NCBI GenBank assembly: GCA_020849615.1
Contig: JADLFW010000013.1
Span: forward strand, 238,566-302,565
Reading direction: 5' to 3'
DNA from: Phycisphaerales bacterium
GTDB taxonomy: Bacteria > Planctomycetota > Phycisphaerae > Phycisphaerales > UBA1924
Length of the DNA: 64,000 nucleotides
Shown here: piece by piece, positions 43,894 through 52,721 of the stretch
Layout: each line of letters opens with the position of its first letter
Numbering within the stretch: the stretch's first letter is position 1
Program-made: the position numbers and the translations under genes
Notes under the pieces: model-generated
Seen by the model: the letters and a program-made list of their open reading frames with translations, nothing else
Database searches by the model: none
Told to the model about the DNA's origin: nothing

Positions 43894-44496
43894 TCAGCGG
43901 CGGCGACGGATGAGGCAGCCCAGGCCCAGCAGCGCGAGGCTGGCGGGGGCGGGGATGCCGGAGGCGAACTCGCCGACGGCGAAGTCCACATCGGAGGACA
44001 CCGTCACGGAGGCGACGCTGGCGCCGGCGGTGCCGTAGAAGCCCCAGCCCGCAGCGCCGGATGAGCCATCCGGGAACTGCTGGGAGCTGAGGGTGGAGGT
44101 GCCATCAGAGCCGACCGCGGTCATCTGGAACACGCCGAAGGGGTTCGGCTCGCCGTAGAACTGGAAGGCGCCGATGCCCGGGTCCAGGCTCATGGTGATG
44201 GAGGTCAGGCCGTTGGTGTAGTAGCAGTTGCCGACGTAGCCGTGGCTCCAGGTGGCCCAGCCGAAGCCGATCTGACGGACGCTCAGCGGATTGCTGAAGG
44301 TGACGTCGCCGAACCCGGCGGCGAGCGGCGCGGAGGGCACATCGGAGAAGATCCTGCCGTCAAAGGGGGCAGGGGTGACAGCGATGCCGTTGACGGTGGC
44401 CGGCGGGGCGGCGGCGCCGTAGGTCTCGACGCCGATGCCGGCCGATGCGAGGGAAGCGAACCCGGCGAGGACGGTCAATGCGAACACAGCCTTCAT
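43894..44496 (-). CDS. PEP-CTERM paralogue array member 5
   Basis: 200 aa. Signal peptide (ASLASA), GIGVETYGAAAPPATV, FGWATWSHGYVGNCYYTNG, EPNPFGVFQMTAVGSDG, GAAGWGFYGTAG, SDVDFAVGEF, tail IPAPASLALLGLGCLI then RRRR. Closest to member 6. It has its own promoter candidate and terminator, so it is expressed apart from the operon. Confidence 0.82.
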   Translation of the reverse strand: MKAVFALTVLAGFASLASAGIGVETYGAAAPPATVNGIAVTPAPFDGRIFSDVPSAPLAAGFGDVTFSNPLSVRQIGFGWATWSHGYVGNCYYTNGLTSITMSLDPGIGAFQFYGEPNPFGVFQMTAVGSDGTSTLSSQQFPDGSSGAAGWGFYGTAGASVASVTVSSDVDFAVGEFASGIPAPASLALLGLGCLIRRRR

Positions 44497-44618
44497 GTCT
44501 TCTCTCCCTGACTACGGGGAAACTCATCCCGGCCGGTATGGGGGAAACGCTCACCCAATCACGGGGCTGTCGGGCGCGGGGCCCGGCGGTCCCTCTCCTC
44601 CCGGAACGAGATGGCTCC

Positions 44619-44646
44619 ACTCTAACTCAGGCCCGGCGGCACGCAA
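44619..44646 (-). promoter_or_regulatory. Promoter candidate for array member 5
   Basis: Minus strand TTGCGT, 16-bp spacer, TAGAGT. The same architecture (16-bp spacer) is found before member 6. The 5' leader would be about 115 nt. Confidence 0.4.
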
Positions 44647-44811
44647 GAGGACGACGTCATCTGCAAGTCATATCGTGCGGTACGGGGCGGTTTTCGCACG
44701 CACTGTCACCGGGGTGAGCGGTGATGGACGCCGGGGATGCTCGTTGAAGGGGGCCGCTCGGCGGGAGGGCGGGCCACGGCCCGGTGGGCGTCGCCGCCGG
44801 GGAACCTAGCG

Positions 44812-44850
44812 CAAAAAAAGACACGCCCCGGGAGACATCGGGGCGTGTCT
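44812..44850 (-). terminator. Terminator after array member 6
   Basis: Minus strand GACACGCCCCG...CGGGGCGTGTC followed by T7. Nearly the same as the terminator after member 5, evidence that the whole unit was duplicated. The rest of 44497-44918 holds the member 5 promoter and nothing else that I recognise. Confidence 0.93.
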
Positions 44851-44918
44851 ACTTCAGAAGTACTACCTCGCGGCGGCATCATGCGCCGCGGGAAGAGACT
44901 GAGGTCTCACCGCAGCGA

Positions 44919-45536
44919 TTAGCGGCGGCGACGGCCGGCGACCAGACCGCCGAGGCCGATGAGGCCGAGGCTGGCGGGGGCCGGAACCTTGGTGGAGGCG
45001 AACTCGCCGATGGCGAAGTCCACATCCGAGGAGACGGCGATGGAGGCGATGCTCGAGCCGCCCGTGCCGTAGAAGCCCCAGCCGGCAGCGCCGGAAGAGC
45101 CATCGGGGAACTGCTGGGACGACTGCGAGGCGGAGCCATCAGAGCCGGTCGCGGTCATCTGGAACACGCCGAAGGGGTTCGGCTCGCCGTAGAACTGGAA
45201 GGCCTTGATGGCCATGTCGAAGGTCATCGTGACGGAGGTCAGGCCGTTGGTGTAGTAGCAGTTGCCGGTGTAGCCGTGGCTCCAGGTGGCCCAGCCGAAG
45301 CCGATCTGGCGGGTGCTCAGGGGGCTGCTGAAGAGCACGTTGCCATCGCCGGCGGCGAGGGGAGCCGAGGGGACGTCAGAGAAGATACGGCCGTCGAACG
45401 GAGCCGGGTTCACCGGGGTGCCGTTCACGCTCGCCGGGGGCGCGGCCGCGCCGTAGGTCTCGACGCCGATACCGGCGTTGGCGACAGCGGCAAAACCAAC
45501 GAAAGCGGTCATAGCAAGCAGAGCCTTCATCGTCAT
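44919..45536 (-). CDS. PEP-CTERM paralogue array member 6
   Basis: 205 aa. Signal peptide (AVANA), GIGVETYGAAAPPASV, FGWATWSHGYTGNCYYTNG, EPNPFGVFQMTATGSDG, GAAGWGFYGTGG, SDVDFAIGEF, tail VPAPASLGLIGLGGLVAG then RRRR, the most canonical tail of the six. Separate transcription unit. The core lacks cysteines beyond the one in GNCYY and looks like a secreted beta-sandwich; the ligand is unknown. Confidence 0.82.
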   Translation of the reverse strand: MTMKALLAMTAFVGFAAVANAGIGVETYGAAAPPASVNGTPVNPAPFDGRIFSDVPSAPLAAGDGNVLFSSPLSTRQIGFGWATWSHGYTGNCYYTNGLTSVTMTFDMAIKAFQFYGEPNPFGVFQMTATGSDGSASQSSQQFPDGSSGAAGWGFYGTGGSSIASIAVSSDVDFAIGEFASTKVPAPASLGLIGLGGLVAGRRRR

Positions 45537-45651
45537 CTCTCCATTACGACTCGGGAATCCTCTCGCACCGGCTTGAGGAACACTCCCTCAAATTTGGGGA
45601 CCGCCGGCCGGAACAACCAGGGTCCTTTCCCTCCGACACGAGACGCCTCGC

Positions 45652-45679
45652 ATATTACCTCACGCGGCAAGCGATGCAA
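45652..45679 (-). promoter_or_regulatory. Promoter candidate for array member 6
   Basis: Minus strand TTGCAT, 16-bp spacer, TAATAT, in an AT-richer part of the 382-bp divergent gap 45537-45918. The remaining gap toward the permease gene holds no other recognised feature. Confidence 0.45.
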
Positions 45680-45918
45680 GCGGATTTTGACATCCGGTAT
45701 TGTTTTTGGCAACCAGAGATACCAACGGTGACCAAACTGGTAATCGCCAACAATGCGTAAGTTCTTGAAGATTCGTTATTTAGCGAGTTTTCGGTCGTCC
45801 GGCGAAGGCGTGGAAGCCATTCCGGGTGCGGGGTGCCGGGCCGCGTGCGGACGGGCAGGATGGCCGGGGTGGGTGATGGCGTGTGGGCCCGGGGGTGACT
45901 CGGTAGGCTGTCGCCCGC

Positions 45919-47337
45919 ATGCCTGAGCCGATCCGACCCGACCTGCCGCGCACCATCGGATTCTGGGGCGCCATCGGGATCATGGTGGGGGTGACGATCG
46001 GGAGCGGGATTTTCGCGACGCCGGCGGGGATCGCGCGGGAGCTGGGCAGCCCGGCGCTGATCCTGGGGCTGTGGGGGCTGGGCGGGCTGCTGTCGCTCTT
46101 TGGCGCGTTGACCTACGCGGAACTGGCGACGATCTACCCGCGGTCGGGCGGGCTGTACAACTACCTGGAGAACGGGCTGGGGCGTGGGGTGGCGTTCGTC
46201 TTCGGCTGGACGTACATGGTGATCACCAAGCCGTTCGCGGCGGCGGGGATTGCCGTGATCATGGCGGAGCACCTGGACCGGCTGACGGGGCTCAACGCGG
46301 GGATCAACGATGCGCTGGGGCTCTCCGGGGGCGGGGGCGGGGGCGGGGGTGGGCGGTGGGCGTGGGGGAACGCGCACACGGTGATCGCGGTGCTGACGGT
46401 GCTGACGGCGGTGAACGTGCGGGGGATGCGGCTGGGGTCGGGCATCTCGCTGGTCTTCTCGACGCTGAAGGTGCTGGCGCTGGCGGCGATCGTGGTGCTT
46501 GGGCTGGCGCTGATGAAGGGGTCGGTGGGGCACTTCAGCGCGGGCCCGGCGCCCAAGGCGGTGGGGCTGGCGATCGCGCCGGTGATGCTGGCGATCCTGT
46601 GGACGTACGACGGGTGGAGCGATGTGGGGTCGATCTCGGGGGAGGTGAGGGATCCGCAGCGGATGCTGCCGAGGATCTTCTTCATCGGGACGGGGCTGGT
46701 GGTGGCGCTGTACCTGGCGGTGAACGCGGTGTACATCTACGTGCTGCCGCTGGAGGAGATGCGGGGGACGCGGACGGTGGCGCCCTTGGTGATGGAGCGG
46801 CTGGTCGGCCCGGGCGGGGCGACGATCGTGACGGCGATGATCGTGATCTCGACGCTGGGGGCGACGCACGCGTCGATCATCACGGGGGCGCGGGTGACGT
46901 TCGCGCAGGCGCAGGACCGGCTGCTCTTCGGGTTCCTGGGGCGGATTCACCCCAGGTACCAGACGCCGGCGGTGTCGCTGTGGAGCCAGCTGGCGTTCAG
47001 CTGCGCGGCGGTGCTGATGCAGGGGGGATCGTTCGCGACGCTGGCGGACGGCTTCACATTCACGATGTGGGTGTTCTACGGGCTGGCGGCGGTGGCGGTG
47101 ATCGTGCTGAGGATCCGCCGGCCCGACCTGCCCAGGACGTACAGGTGCTGGGGGTACCCGTTTGTGCCGCTGGCGTTCATCGGGGCGGCGGCGGGGATGA
47201 CAGCGCTGTCGATCTGGGATTCGCCGGCGCAGAAGCTGGCGTGGCTGGGGGTGCTGGCGGCCGGGCTGCCGGTGTACCTGGTGTGGAAGCGCTGGTTCCT
47301 GGCGGAGGAGGCGGGAGGGGGAGGGGCGTCAGGATAA
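45919..47337 (+). CDS. APC-family amino acid permease
   Basis: 472 aa, about 12 membrane segments. The first helix GIMVGVTIGSGIFATPAGIA with the TIGSGIF unwound substrate loop is typical of LAT/APC transporters, and AELATIYPRSGGLYNYLENG is the next signature. A Gly9 stretch interrupts the loop near residue 138. Likely an amino acid exchanger or importer in the inner membrane; substrate unknown. Confidence 0.9.
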   Translation: MPEPIRPDLPRTIGFWGAIGIMVGVTIGSGIFATPAGIARELGSPALILGLWGLGGLLSLFGALTYAELATIYPRSGGLYNYLENGLGRGVAFVFGWTYMVITKPFAAAGIAVIMAEHLDRLTGLNAGINDALGLSGGGGGGGGGRWAWGNAHTVIAVLTVLTAVNVRGMRLGSGISLVFSTLKVLALAAIVVLGLALMKGSVGHFSAGPAPKAVGLAIAPVMLAILWTYDGWSDVGSISGEVRDPQRMLPRIFFIGTGLVVALYLAVNAVYIYVLPLEEMRGTRTVAPLVMERLVGPGGATIVTAMIVISTLGATHASIITGARVTFAQAQDRLLFGFLGRIHPRYQTPAVSLWSQLAFSCAAVLMQGGSFATLADGFTFTMWVFYGLAAVAVIVLRIRRPDLPRTYRCWGYPFVPLAFIGAAAGMTALSIWDSPAQKLAWLGVLAAGLPVYLVWKRWFLAEEAGGGGASG

Positions 47338-47407
47338 CGTTCGGCAGAAGCTTGGCTGATAGTGGGCTTGAGCCATTGATCCGGCGGGCCGAAATCAATA
47401 TAACTGC

Positions 47408-48178
47408 ATGCCTCGGTGTGAGTTCGCTATGCGGAAGCGCGGCGAAAAACCTCTGGGAGAGCGCCGGGATCTCGGCGGCTTCGAGATCACGGATGATGTC
47501 GCACCACCAGCCTTGGCGGCCGCCCTCGCCGCCAACCCGATGCTGAACGAGGGGCTCAACGCCAAGGTCTTGGTGCTCAACAAGCTGTACGTGGCGGTGC
47601 GCGTGGTGTCGGCCCGGCGGGCGTTCAGCCTGCTGGTGCGGGACATCGCGGAGGTGATCCACGTCGAGGGGGCGCCGGGCGGGCCATCGCAGTTTGTGAA
47701 CTACGACTTTGAGTCGTGGGCGGAGATCGCGGCGCTGCAGCGGCAGTTCGAGCGTGAGCGGCACGACTGGGTGCGGACGGTCCGCTTCGAGATCGCGGTG
47801 CCGCGGATTATCCGGCTGCTGGGGTACGAGCGGCTGCCGGAGCAGACGGTGAAGCTGAACCGGCGGAACCTCTTCGCCCGCGACCGCAACCACTGCCAGT
47901 ACTGCGGGAGGTACTTCCCGACCAGCGAGCTGTCGATCGACCACGTGACGCCGCGGGCCCAGGGCGGCGGGGATGCGTGGGACAACCTGGTGTGCGCGTG
48001 CATCCGGTGCAACGCGCGCAAGGGCGGTCGGACGCCCGAGCAGGCATCGATGAAGCTGATCCGCCGGCCCGAGAAGCCCAGGCGCAACCCGATGATCGCG
48101 CTGCGGCTGGGCAACGAGAAGTACGCGAGCTGGAAGGCGTTCCTGGACAACGCGTACTGGAGCGTGGAGCTGAAGTAG
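47408..48178 (+). CDS. HNH endonuclease family protein
   Basis: 256 aa. The C-terminal half holds a complete HNH/zinc module: NHCQYCGRYFPTSELSIDHV, then WDNLVCACIRCNARKGGRTP (CxxC...DH...N...CxxCN). The N-terminal half (VLVLNKLYVAVRVVSARRAF) is the companion part of the stand-alone HNH group common in planctomycetes and Myxococcota, of unknown function. Translation may start at a later Met. Confidence 0.85.
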   Translation: MPRCEFAMRKRGEKPLGERRDLGGFEITDDVAPPALAAALAANPMLNEGLNAKVLVLNKLYVAVRVVSARRAFSLLVRDIAEVIHVEGAPGGPSQFVNYDFESWAEIAALQRQFERERHDWVRTVRFEIAVPRIIRLLGYERLPEQTVKLNRRNLFARDRNHCQYCGRYFPTSELSIDHVTPRAQGGGDAWDNLVCACIRCNARKGGRTPEQASMKLIRRPEKPRRNPMIALRLGNEKYASWKAFLDNAYWSVELK

Positions 48179-48183
48179 GCATC

Positions 48184-48214
48184 GGGCACTGGGCATTGGG
48201 CATTGGGCACTGGG
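48184..48214. repeat. Short tandem repeat GGGCAYT-type
   Basis: GGGCACTGGGCATTGGGCAT and on to 48214: about three units of GGGCATT/GGGCACT. A similar CAGGCATTCGGCATTCGG stretch lies between rpoB and rpoC at 62889-62908. Confidence 0.7.
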
Positions 48215-48259
48215 GGGGATGATGCCGCGGCCCGGCCGATGGTGGCGCATCCAACCATC

Positions 48260-48817
48260 ATGACTGCACGTACAGAGCGCGAGTTGATGCTGGCCGGGGA
48301 ACTGTACCTGGCGTCGGACCCGGAGCTGGTCGCGGCGCGCCGGGCCGCGCGGCGGCTGACGCGGCTGTACAACGCGACGACGGAGGAGGAGGTTGAGCGC
48401 CGGGGGGTGCTGCTGCGCGAGCTGTTCGGGGCAGTCGGCCCGCGCGCGGAGGTCGAGCCGCCGCTGCACTGCGACTATGGGTTCAACATCCGCGCGGGGG
48501 CCGGGCTGTACATGAACTTCGGGTGCGTGGTGCTGGATTGTGCGACGGTCGAGTTCGGGGATGGGGTGCTGGTGGGGCCCGGCGTGCACTTCTACGCGGC
48601 GACGCACCCGGTGGATCCGGCAGTGCGGAGGACGGGCCGGGAGCTGGCGCGGCCGATCAGGATCGGGAGCAACGTGTGGATCGGGGGCCGGGCCGTGATC
48701 GGGCCCGGCGTGACGATCGGGGATGATGCGGTGATCGGCGCGGGGGCGGTGGTGATGAGGGATGTGAGGCCCGGCGCGGTGGTGGCGGGTGTGCCGGCGC
48801 GGGAGGTGGGGCGGTGA
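48260..48817 (+). CDS. Maltose/galactoside O-acetyltransferase-like (left-handed beta-helix)
   Basis: 185 aa. N-terminal ERELMLAGELYLASDPEL matches the Mac domain of LacA/Maa enzymes. Hexapeptide repeats follow (VEFGDGVLVGPGVHFYAATH with the catalytic His, IRIGSNVWIGGRAVIGPGVT). It transfers acetyl from acetyl-CoA to a sugar hydroxyl. No strong ribosome binding site; alternative starts exist. Confidence 0.9.
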   Translation: MTARTERELMLAGELYLASDPELVAARRAARRLTRLYNATTEEEVERRGVLLRELFGAVGPRAEVEPPLHCDYGFNIRAGAGLYMNFGCVVLDCATVEFGDGVLVGPGVHFYAATHPVDPAVRRTGRELARPIRIGSNVWIGGRAVIGPGVTIGDDAVIGAGAVVMRDVRPGAVVAGVPAREVGR

Positions 48818-48883
48818 GGGCGAGTTGCACCCGGGGTTCTCCCGTGGTACACCGGGGCCTTGTTTCGGGAGAAAGAGGCCCTG

Positions 48884-50212
48884 ATGCGGCGGAGCCAAGT
48901 GGCGGCTGTGGTGGCGTGGACGATGCTGTTGATGCTGTTGGCTGGCGGGTGCGCGGACCGTGCATCGCAGCCGATGTCCACGGCGTTGTTCGAGGTAACG
49001 GGTGAATCAGGCGTTTTGGAAGTGAAAGCCGGCCTGCTGGACTCGGGCACGATCATGGAGCATCACGTAGCGATTTCGCTGCCGGGAATGCTGCCGGTTG
49101 CGGACGTCGGGCAGCAGTTCCACTTCCCGGCGAAGAGTGCGCCGACGGCGGCGATCGGGGCCGCGGTGCTGCAGAGCTACCGGCTGATCGGTGAAACATG
49201 TGCGCCAGCGCAATGTCAGGTCATGCGGGTGCGGGAGCTCATTGATGAGGTGCAGGCCCGGCAGATCGAGGTGGCAGCCGGGCGGATCGAGATCTCGCGG
49301 CTGCGGACGCAGTTGGAGTCGATCGGCGGTGGGCGCGGGAGCGACAAGCCGGGGTTGGCGGCGGCGGACGCGATGGCCGGGCTGGTGTCGAGCGTGCGTG
49401 AGGATCTCGACTGCCGGGTGAGGCGGCAAGCAACGACGGAGATCTTGCTGTCGGATTCGCTTGCAAAGCTGCGGGAAGCGGCGGCCACGCCCGGGATCCT
49501 GATCGCGCGGTGGAGCGCTGAACGCGGCGGCCGCGTGAGCGTGCAGGGCTCCGGTCTCTCGGCGGGGGTGAGCGAGCGCACGGGCCGCGGCGGGTACGTG
49601 GTGCTGGGCGGATTACGGGTGGTCTCGCTTGTGTTTGGCGAGGATTTCTGGCACCTGCTTAGCAACCTGCGGGAACACGAGCGGGAATATGTGTGCAAGT
49701 TCGGGGTTTCCTCGCTTCTGGTCCAGTCGAAATATGTTGCGTACACATCGGGGATTTCGGATGAAGTTGTCGCTTCGCTGAATCTGGCGGCGACGAGCGA
49801 CGCGTTCGATATGGAGACGGCGAGCCTGACGCTGACACTCGCGCAGCTGGGGCAGTATTCAAACAGCGCTGCCTTGGGCTCGATGAAATGGAAGCGGGAG
49901 CCGTTCTGCTTTGTGTGTGGGCTCGACCTTCCGCAGCTTGCGCTCCGCAACGAAGACCGCGTGCTGCAGTCGGCGTTCGGGTGCGATTCGCTTCACGCCT
50001 ACCGGGGTGAAACTCCCGACGGATGGCGTACGCTCGCGGCGCACATTACATACCCGCGATCATCGCTGATCGGCAGCAGGGTCTGGGAGGCATACAACAA
50101 AGCGCGGTGCATGCACGGCGCACCGACATGCCCGCTGTGCAGGAACCGGAGTGCTCACGTTGATGGAGTACCCCAGGGGACTTCGAAGCAGCAGCCTGAG
50201 TCTGCAAAATGA
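48884..50212 (+). CDS. Putative lipoprotein with C-terminal Cys pairs
   Basis: 442 aa. Lipobox LLAGGC. The middle part has a coiled coil (~120-150, IDEVQARQIEVAAGRIEISR). The C-terminal part has CFVCG, then TCPLC, suggesting metal-binding or disulfide pairs. GC is a little lower in the last third. No family recognised. It ends 76 bp before the IS630-type element. Confidence 0.6.
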   Translation: MRRSQVAAVVAWTMLLMLLAGGCADRASQPMSTALFEVTGESGVLEVKAGLLDSGTIMEHHVAISLPGMLPVADVGQQFHFPAKSAPTAAIGAAVLQSYRLIGETCAPAQCQVMRVRELIDEVQARQIEVAAGRIEISRLRTQLESIGGGRGSDKPGLAAADAMAGLVSSVREDLDCRVRRQATTEILLSDSLAKLREAAATPGILIARWSAERGGRVSVQGSGLSAGVSERTGRGGYVVLGGLRVVSLVFGEDFWHLLSNLREHEREYVCKFGVSSLLVQSKYVAYTSGISDEVVASLNLAATSDAFDMETASLTLTLAQLGQYSNSAALGSMKWKREPFCFVCGLDLPQLALRNEDRVLQSAFGCDSLHAYRGETPDGWRTLAAHITYPRSSLIGSRVWEAYNKARCMHGAPTCPLCRNRSAHVDGVPQGTSKQQPESAK

Positions 50213-50288
50213 ACCGCGGAGCCCGAAACAAGCGTCCGCTCGGATGCCTGCCAGCGGGCGACAACGGACGTGCGCCGCGGGTGCTCTA

Positions 50289-51343
50289 GAGCAGTCTCAG
50301 TCATGATGTAGCGAGTAGCCGCAGTGGCTGAAGCAGTGTGCGGCGTTGGCGGATGTGACCTGGTCGAGGACGGACTGCATGGCGTTCCAGAGGGCCTCGC
50401 GGGTGCGGTGGCCCAGGGATCGCAGCAGCTGCTTGATCTTGCTGAACACCATCTCGATGGGGTTGAAGTCCGGGCTGTAGGGCGGCAGGAAGAGCAGGTG
50501 GGCCCCGGCCGACTCGATGGCGGCCCGAGCCCGGGCGTTCTTGTGGCTGGAGAGGTTGTCCAGCACCACGACGTCGCCGGGCCGCAGCGTGGGGGCCAGG
50601 ATCCGCTCGGCGAAGGCCGCGAACAGGTCGGCGTCGATGGCCCCATCCACCGTCATCGAGCAGCGCACGCCCGTGGCGTCCAGGGCCGCGATCAGCGTGG
50701 TGGTCTTCCAGTGCCCGTGCGGGACCTTGCCCACCAGCCGCTCGCCGCGGGGTGACCGCCCGCGCAGGCGGGTCATGTTGGTCTTGGCCCAGGTCTCGTC
50801 GATGAAGACCAGACGGCGCGGGTCCAGCCCGGCCCGGCTCAGGAGCCAGGCGGCGCGGGCGGCCGCGACGTCGGGGCGGTCCTGCTCGGCGGCGTGGAGC
50901 GTCTTTTTTTGTAGGACAGCCCCATCTTCTTCAAGGCCATGCAGATCGCCGACTCGCCGCAGACGCGGCCCAGACGCTCGCGCAGCTCCTTGAGCGTGGC
51001 GTCGGGCCGCTCGCGTACCAGCCGGGCGAGCTGATCGCGGTCGATCTTGCGGACCCCCGGAGAGCCCATCCTGCGCGGCCCGGTCTGGCCGCTCTCGCGC
51101 AGCCGCTGCTTGACCCGCCGCGCCCAGGCCGGGCTGACCTGGAAGACCTCGGCGATCTCCCGGGTGGGCATGCCGCGTTGGTGCGCGGCCAGCACACGGT
51201 CACGAAGATCCTGCGAGTACGGCGCCGGCATCTTGGCCACTCCAGCGGCTCATCCATTGAGCCGCCCAGAAGCTACAGCCCACGCCACCAAAGCGCAACC
51301 CGATCATGCGCCGTACCGCGCTACAGAATCACTGAAGCCGCTC
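50289..51343 (-). mobile_element. IS630-family insertion sequence (complete)
   Basis: 1055 bp flanked by TA on both sides (50287-50288 and 51344-51345), the IS630/mariner target duplication. Imperfect terminal inverted repeats are visible: left GAGCAGTCTCAGTCATGATG, right (reverse complement) GAGCGGCTTCAGTGATTCTG, continuing with TGTAGCG in both. It contains one transposase split by an A7 frameshift site. Confidence 0.93.
50297..51240 (-). CDS. IS630-type transposase, two frames joined by -1 frameshift
   Basis: The first frame (51240 to about 50900) holds the helix-turn-helix part (PYSQDLRDRVLAAHQRGMPT, winged helix to MGLSYKK). At A7 (50904-50910, minus strand) a -1 shift continues as KTLHAAEQD into the DDE part with FIDETW, VVLDNLSSHK and NPIEMVFSKIKQ (catalytic D, D, E). 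The joined length (944 nt + 1 = 315 codons) is exact, so the shift is probably programmed and the transposase functional. Confidence 0.9.
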
Positions 51344-51672
51344 TAGTTCCCCACCGCCAGCGCATCACACCGCCGGGCCAGATCGAAATCCTTTTGGGTG
51401 ATGCCGGCGGCGTCGTGGGTGGAGAGGGAGAGGGTGACCTTGTTCCAGCGGATGAGGATGTCGGGGTGGTGCTGGGCCGCCTCGGCGGCGCTGGCCACGG
51501 CGTTGACAAACTGCATGGAGGCGAGGAAGTCCTTGAACGCGTAGGTGCGCTGGATGACGCCGCCGACTACGGACCAGTCGGGGACGGTCTTGAGGGCATC
51601 CTCGATCTGGCCCGCGGAGAGCTTCTCGGGGGGGGTCGGGGGAGGGGAGGCGTGGGCAGCCGTCTTGGCCAT
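51343..51672 (-). CDS. 4a-hydroxytetrahydrobiopterin dehydratase (pterin-4a-carbinolamine dehydratase)
   Basis: 109 aa. The signature QHHPDILIRWNKVTLSLSTH places the catalytic histidines (68, 69, 86) correctly; KDFDLARRCD ends the fold. It recycles pterin cofactor after aromatic hydroxylases; in bacteria lacking these it may act on molybdopterin or folate metabolism. Its TAG stop uses the TA target of the adjacent IS630 element and the first G of that element. Divergent from gluQ (14 bp between starts). Confidence 0.92.
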   Translation of the reverse strand: MAKTAAHASPPPTPPEKLSAGQIEDALKTVPDWSVVGGVIQRTYAFKDFLASMQFVNAVASAAEAAQHHPDILIRWNKVTLSLSTHDAAGITQKDFDLARRCDALAVGN

Positions 51673-51686
51673 GTCGGCAGTGTATC

Positions 51687-52721
51687 GTGACCGCCGTGGA
51701 GCATGGCCCGGGAACATCCCGTGTGGAGAGCCGGCCCGGGGCCGCGGCGAAGGGGGTGACGCGGCTGGCGCCATCGCCGACGGGGGCGCTGCACCTGGGG
51801 AACGCGCGGACATTCCTGGTGAACTGGGCGCTGGCGAGGCGGAACGGGTGGCGGATCGTGCTGCGGATCGAGGACCTGGATGGCCCGCGCGTGAAGCCCG
51901 GGGCGATCGAGGGGACGCTGCGGATCCTGGAGTGGCTGGGGATCGACTGGGATGACGGGCCGCTGATTCAGTCCCGAGACCTTGGCCCGTACCGGGAGGC
52001 GATGGAGGCGCTGGCGCGGGCCGGGGTGGTGTACCCATCGGAGTTGACGCGGGCGCAGATCGAGGCGCTCGCGGGTGTGAACGAGGAGGGGATGGCGGCG
52101 GAGGCGGCATCGGCGCCGCAGGAGGGAACGCGCGAGATCGTGTTCCCGCCATCGCTGCGGCCGGAGATTGGCCCGCGCGGGTTTGATCGCGAGGATGTGA
52201 ACTGGCGGCTGGTGGTCGGGCCCGGCGAGGTGAGCTTCGAGGATCGCTTCGCGGGTCCCCAGCGGTTCGATGTGTCGCGGACGATCGGCGATTACCTGGT
52301 ATGGACCAAGCGCGGGCAGCCGTCGTACCAGCTGGCGGTGGTGGTGGATGATGCGCGGGCCGGGGTGACGGAAGTGGTGCGGGGGGATGATCTGCTGGAG
52401 TCGGCGGCCCGGCAGTTGCTGATTTACCGAGCGCTGGGGGTCGGGCCTGTTCCGTCGTACTGGCATCTGCCGCTGGTGCGGGGAGAGGATGGGCGGAGGC
52501 TGGCGAAGCGGCACGGGGATACGCGGCTGGACCGCTACCGGGAGCTGGGGGTGCGGGCCGAGCGGGTGATCGGGCTGGCGGGGTGGTGGTCGGGGATCAT
52601 CCAGGATCGCGCGGAGATGTCGCCGGGAGAGTTCTTGCGGCGGTTTAACATCTCTACGATGCCGGGGTCCGCGGTGGTATTCACTGGGGAGGATGAGGCA
52701 TGGCTGTTGAACGGGCGGTGA
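51687..52721 (+). CDS. gluQ: Glutamyl-Q tRNA(Asp) synthetase
   Basis: 344 aa with a GTG start (51687 or 51696). RLAPSPTGALHLGNARTFLV carries the HIGH-type motif (HLGN), LRIEDLDGPRVKPG follows, and RLAKRHGDT stands for KMSKS. The anticodon-binding domain of full glutamyl-tRNA synthetases is absent and the length fits GluQRS, which attaches glutamate to queuosine in tRNA-Asp. queF, from the same pathway, lies 2.3 kb away. Its 3' end overlaps the next gene by 22 bp. Confidence 0.92.
   Translation: MTAVEHGPGTSRVESRPGAAAKGVTRLAPSPTGALHLGNARTFLVNWALARRNGWRIVLRIEDLDGPRVKPGAIEGTLRILEWLGIDWDDGPLIQSRDLGPYREAMEALARAGVVYPSELTRAQIEALAGVNEEGMAAEAASAPQEGTREIVFPPSLRPEIGPRGFDREDVNWRLVVGPGEVSFEDRFAGPQRFDVSRTIGDYLVWTKRGQPSYQLAVVVDDARAGVTEVVRGDDLLESAARQLLIYRALGVGPVPSYWHLPLVRGEDGRRLAKRHGDTRLDRYRELGVRAERVIGLAGWWSGIIQDRAEMSPGEFLRRFNISTMPGSAVVFTGEDEAWLLNGR

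Noticed and set aside
50297..51240. Transposase as a pseudogene because of two frames
   Set aside because: The junction is an A7 slip site, a -1 shift gives an exact codon count, and all DDE residues and ends are kept.
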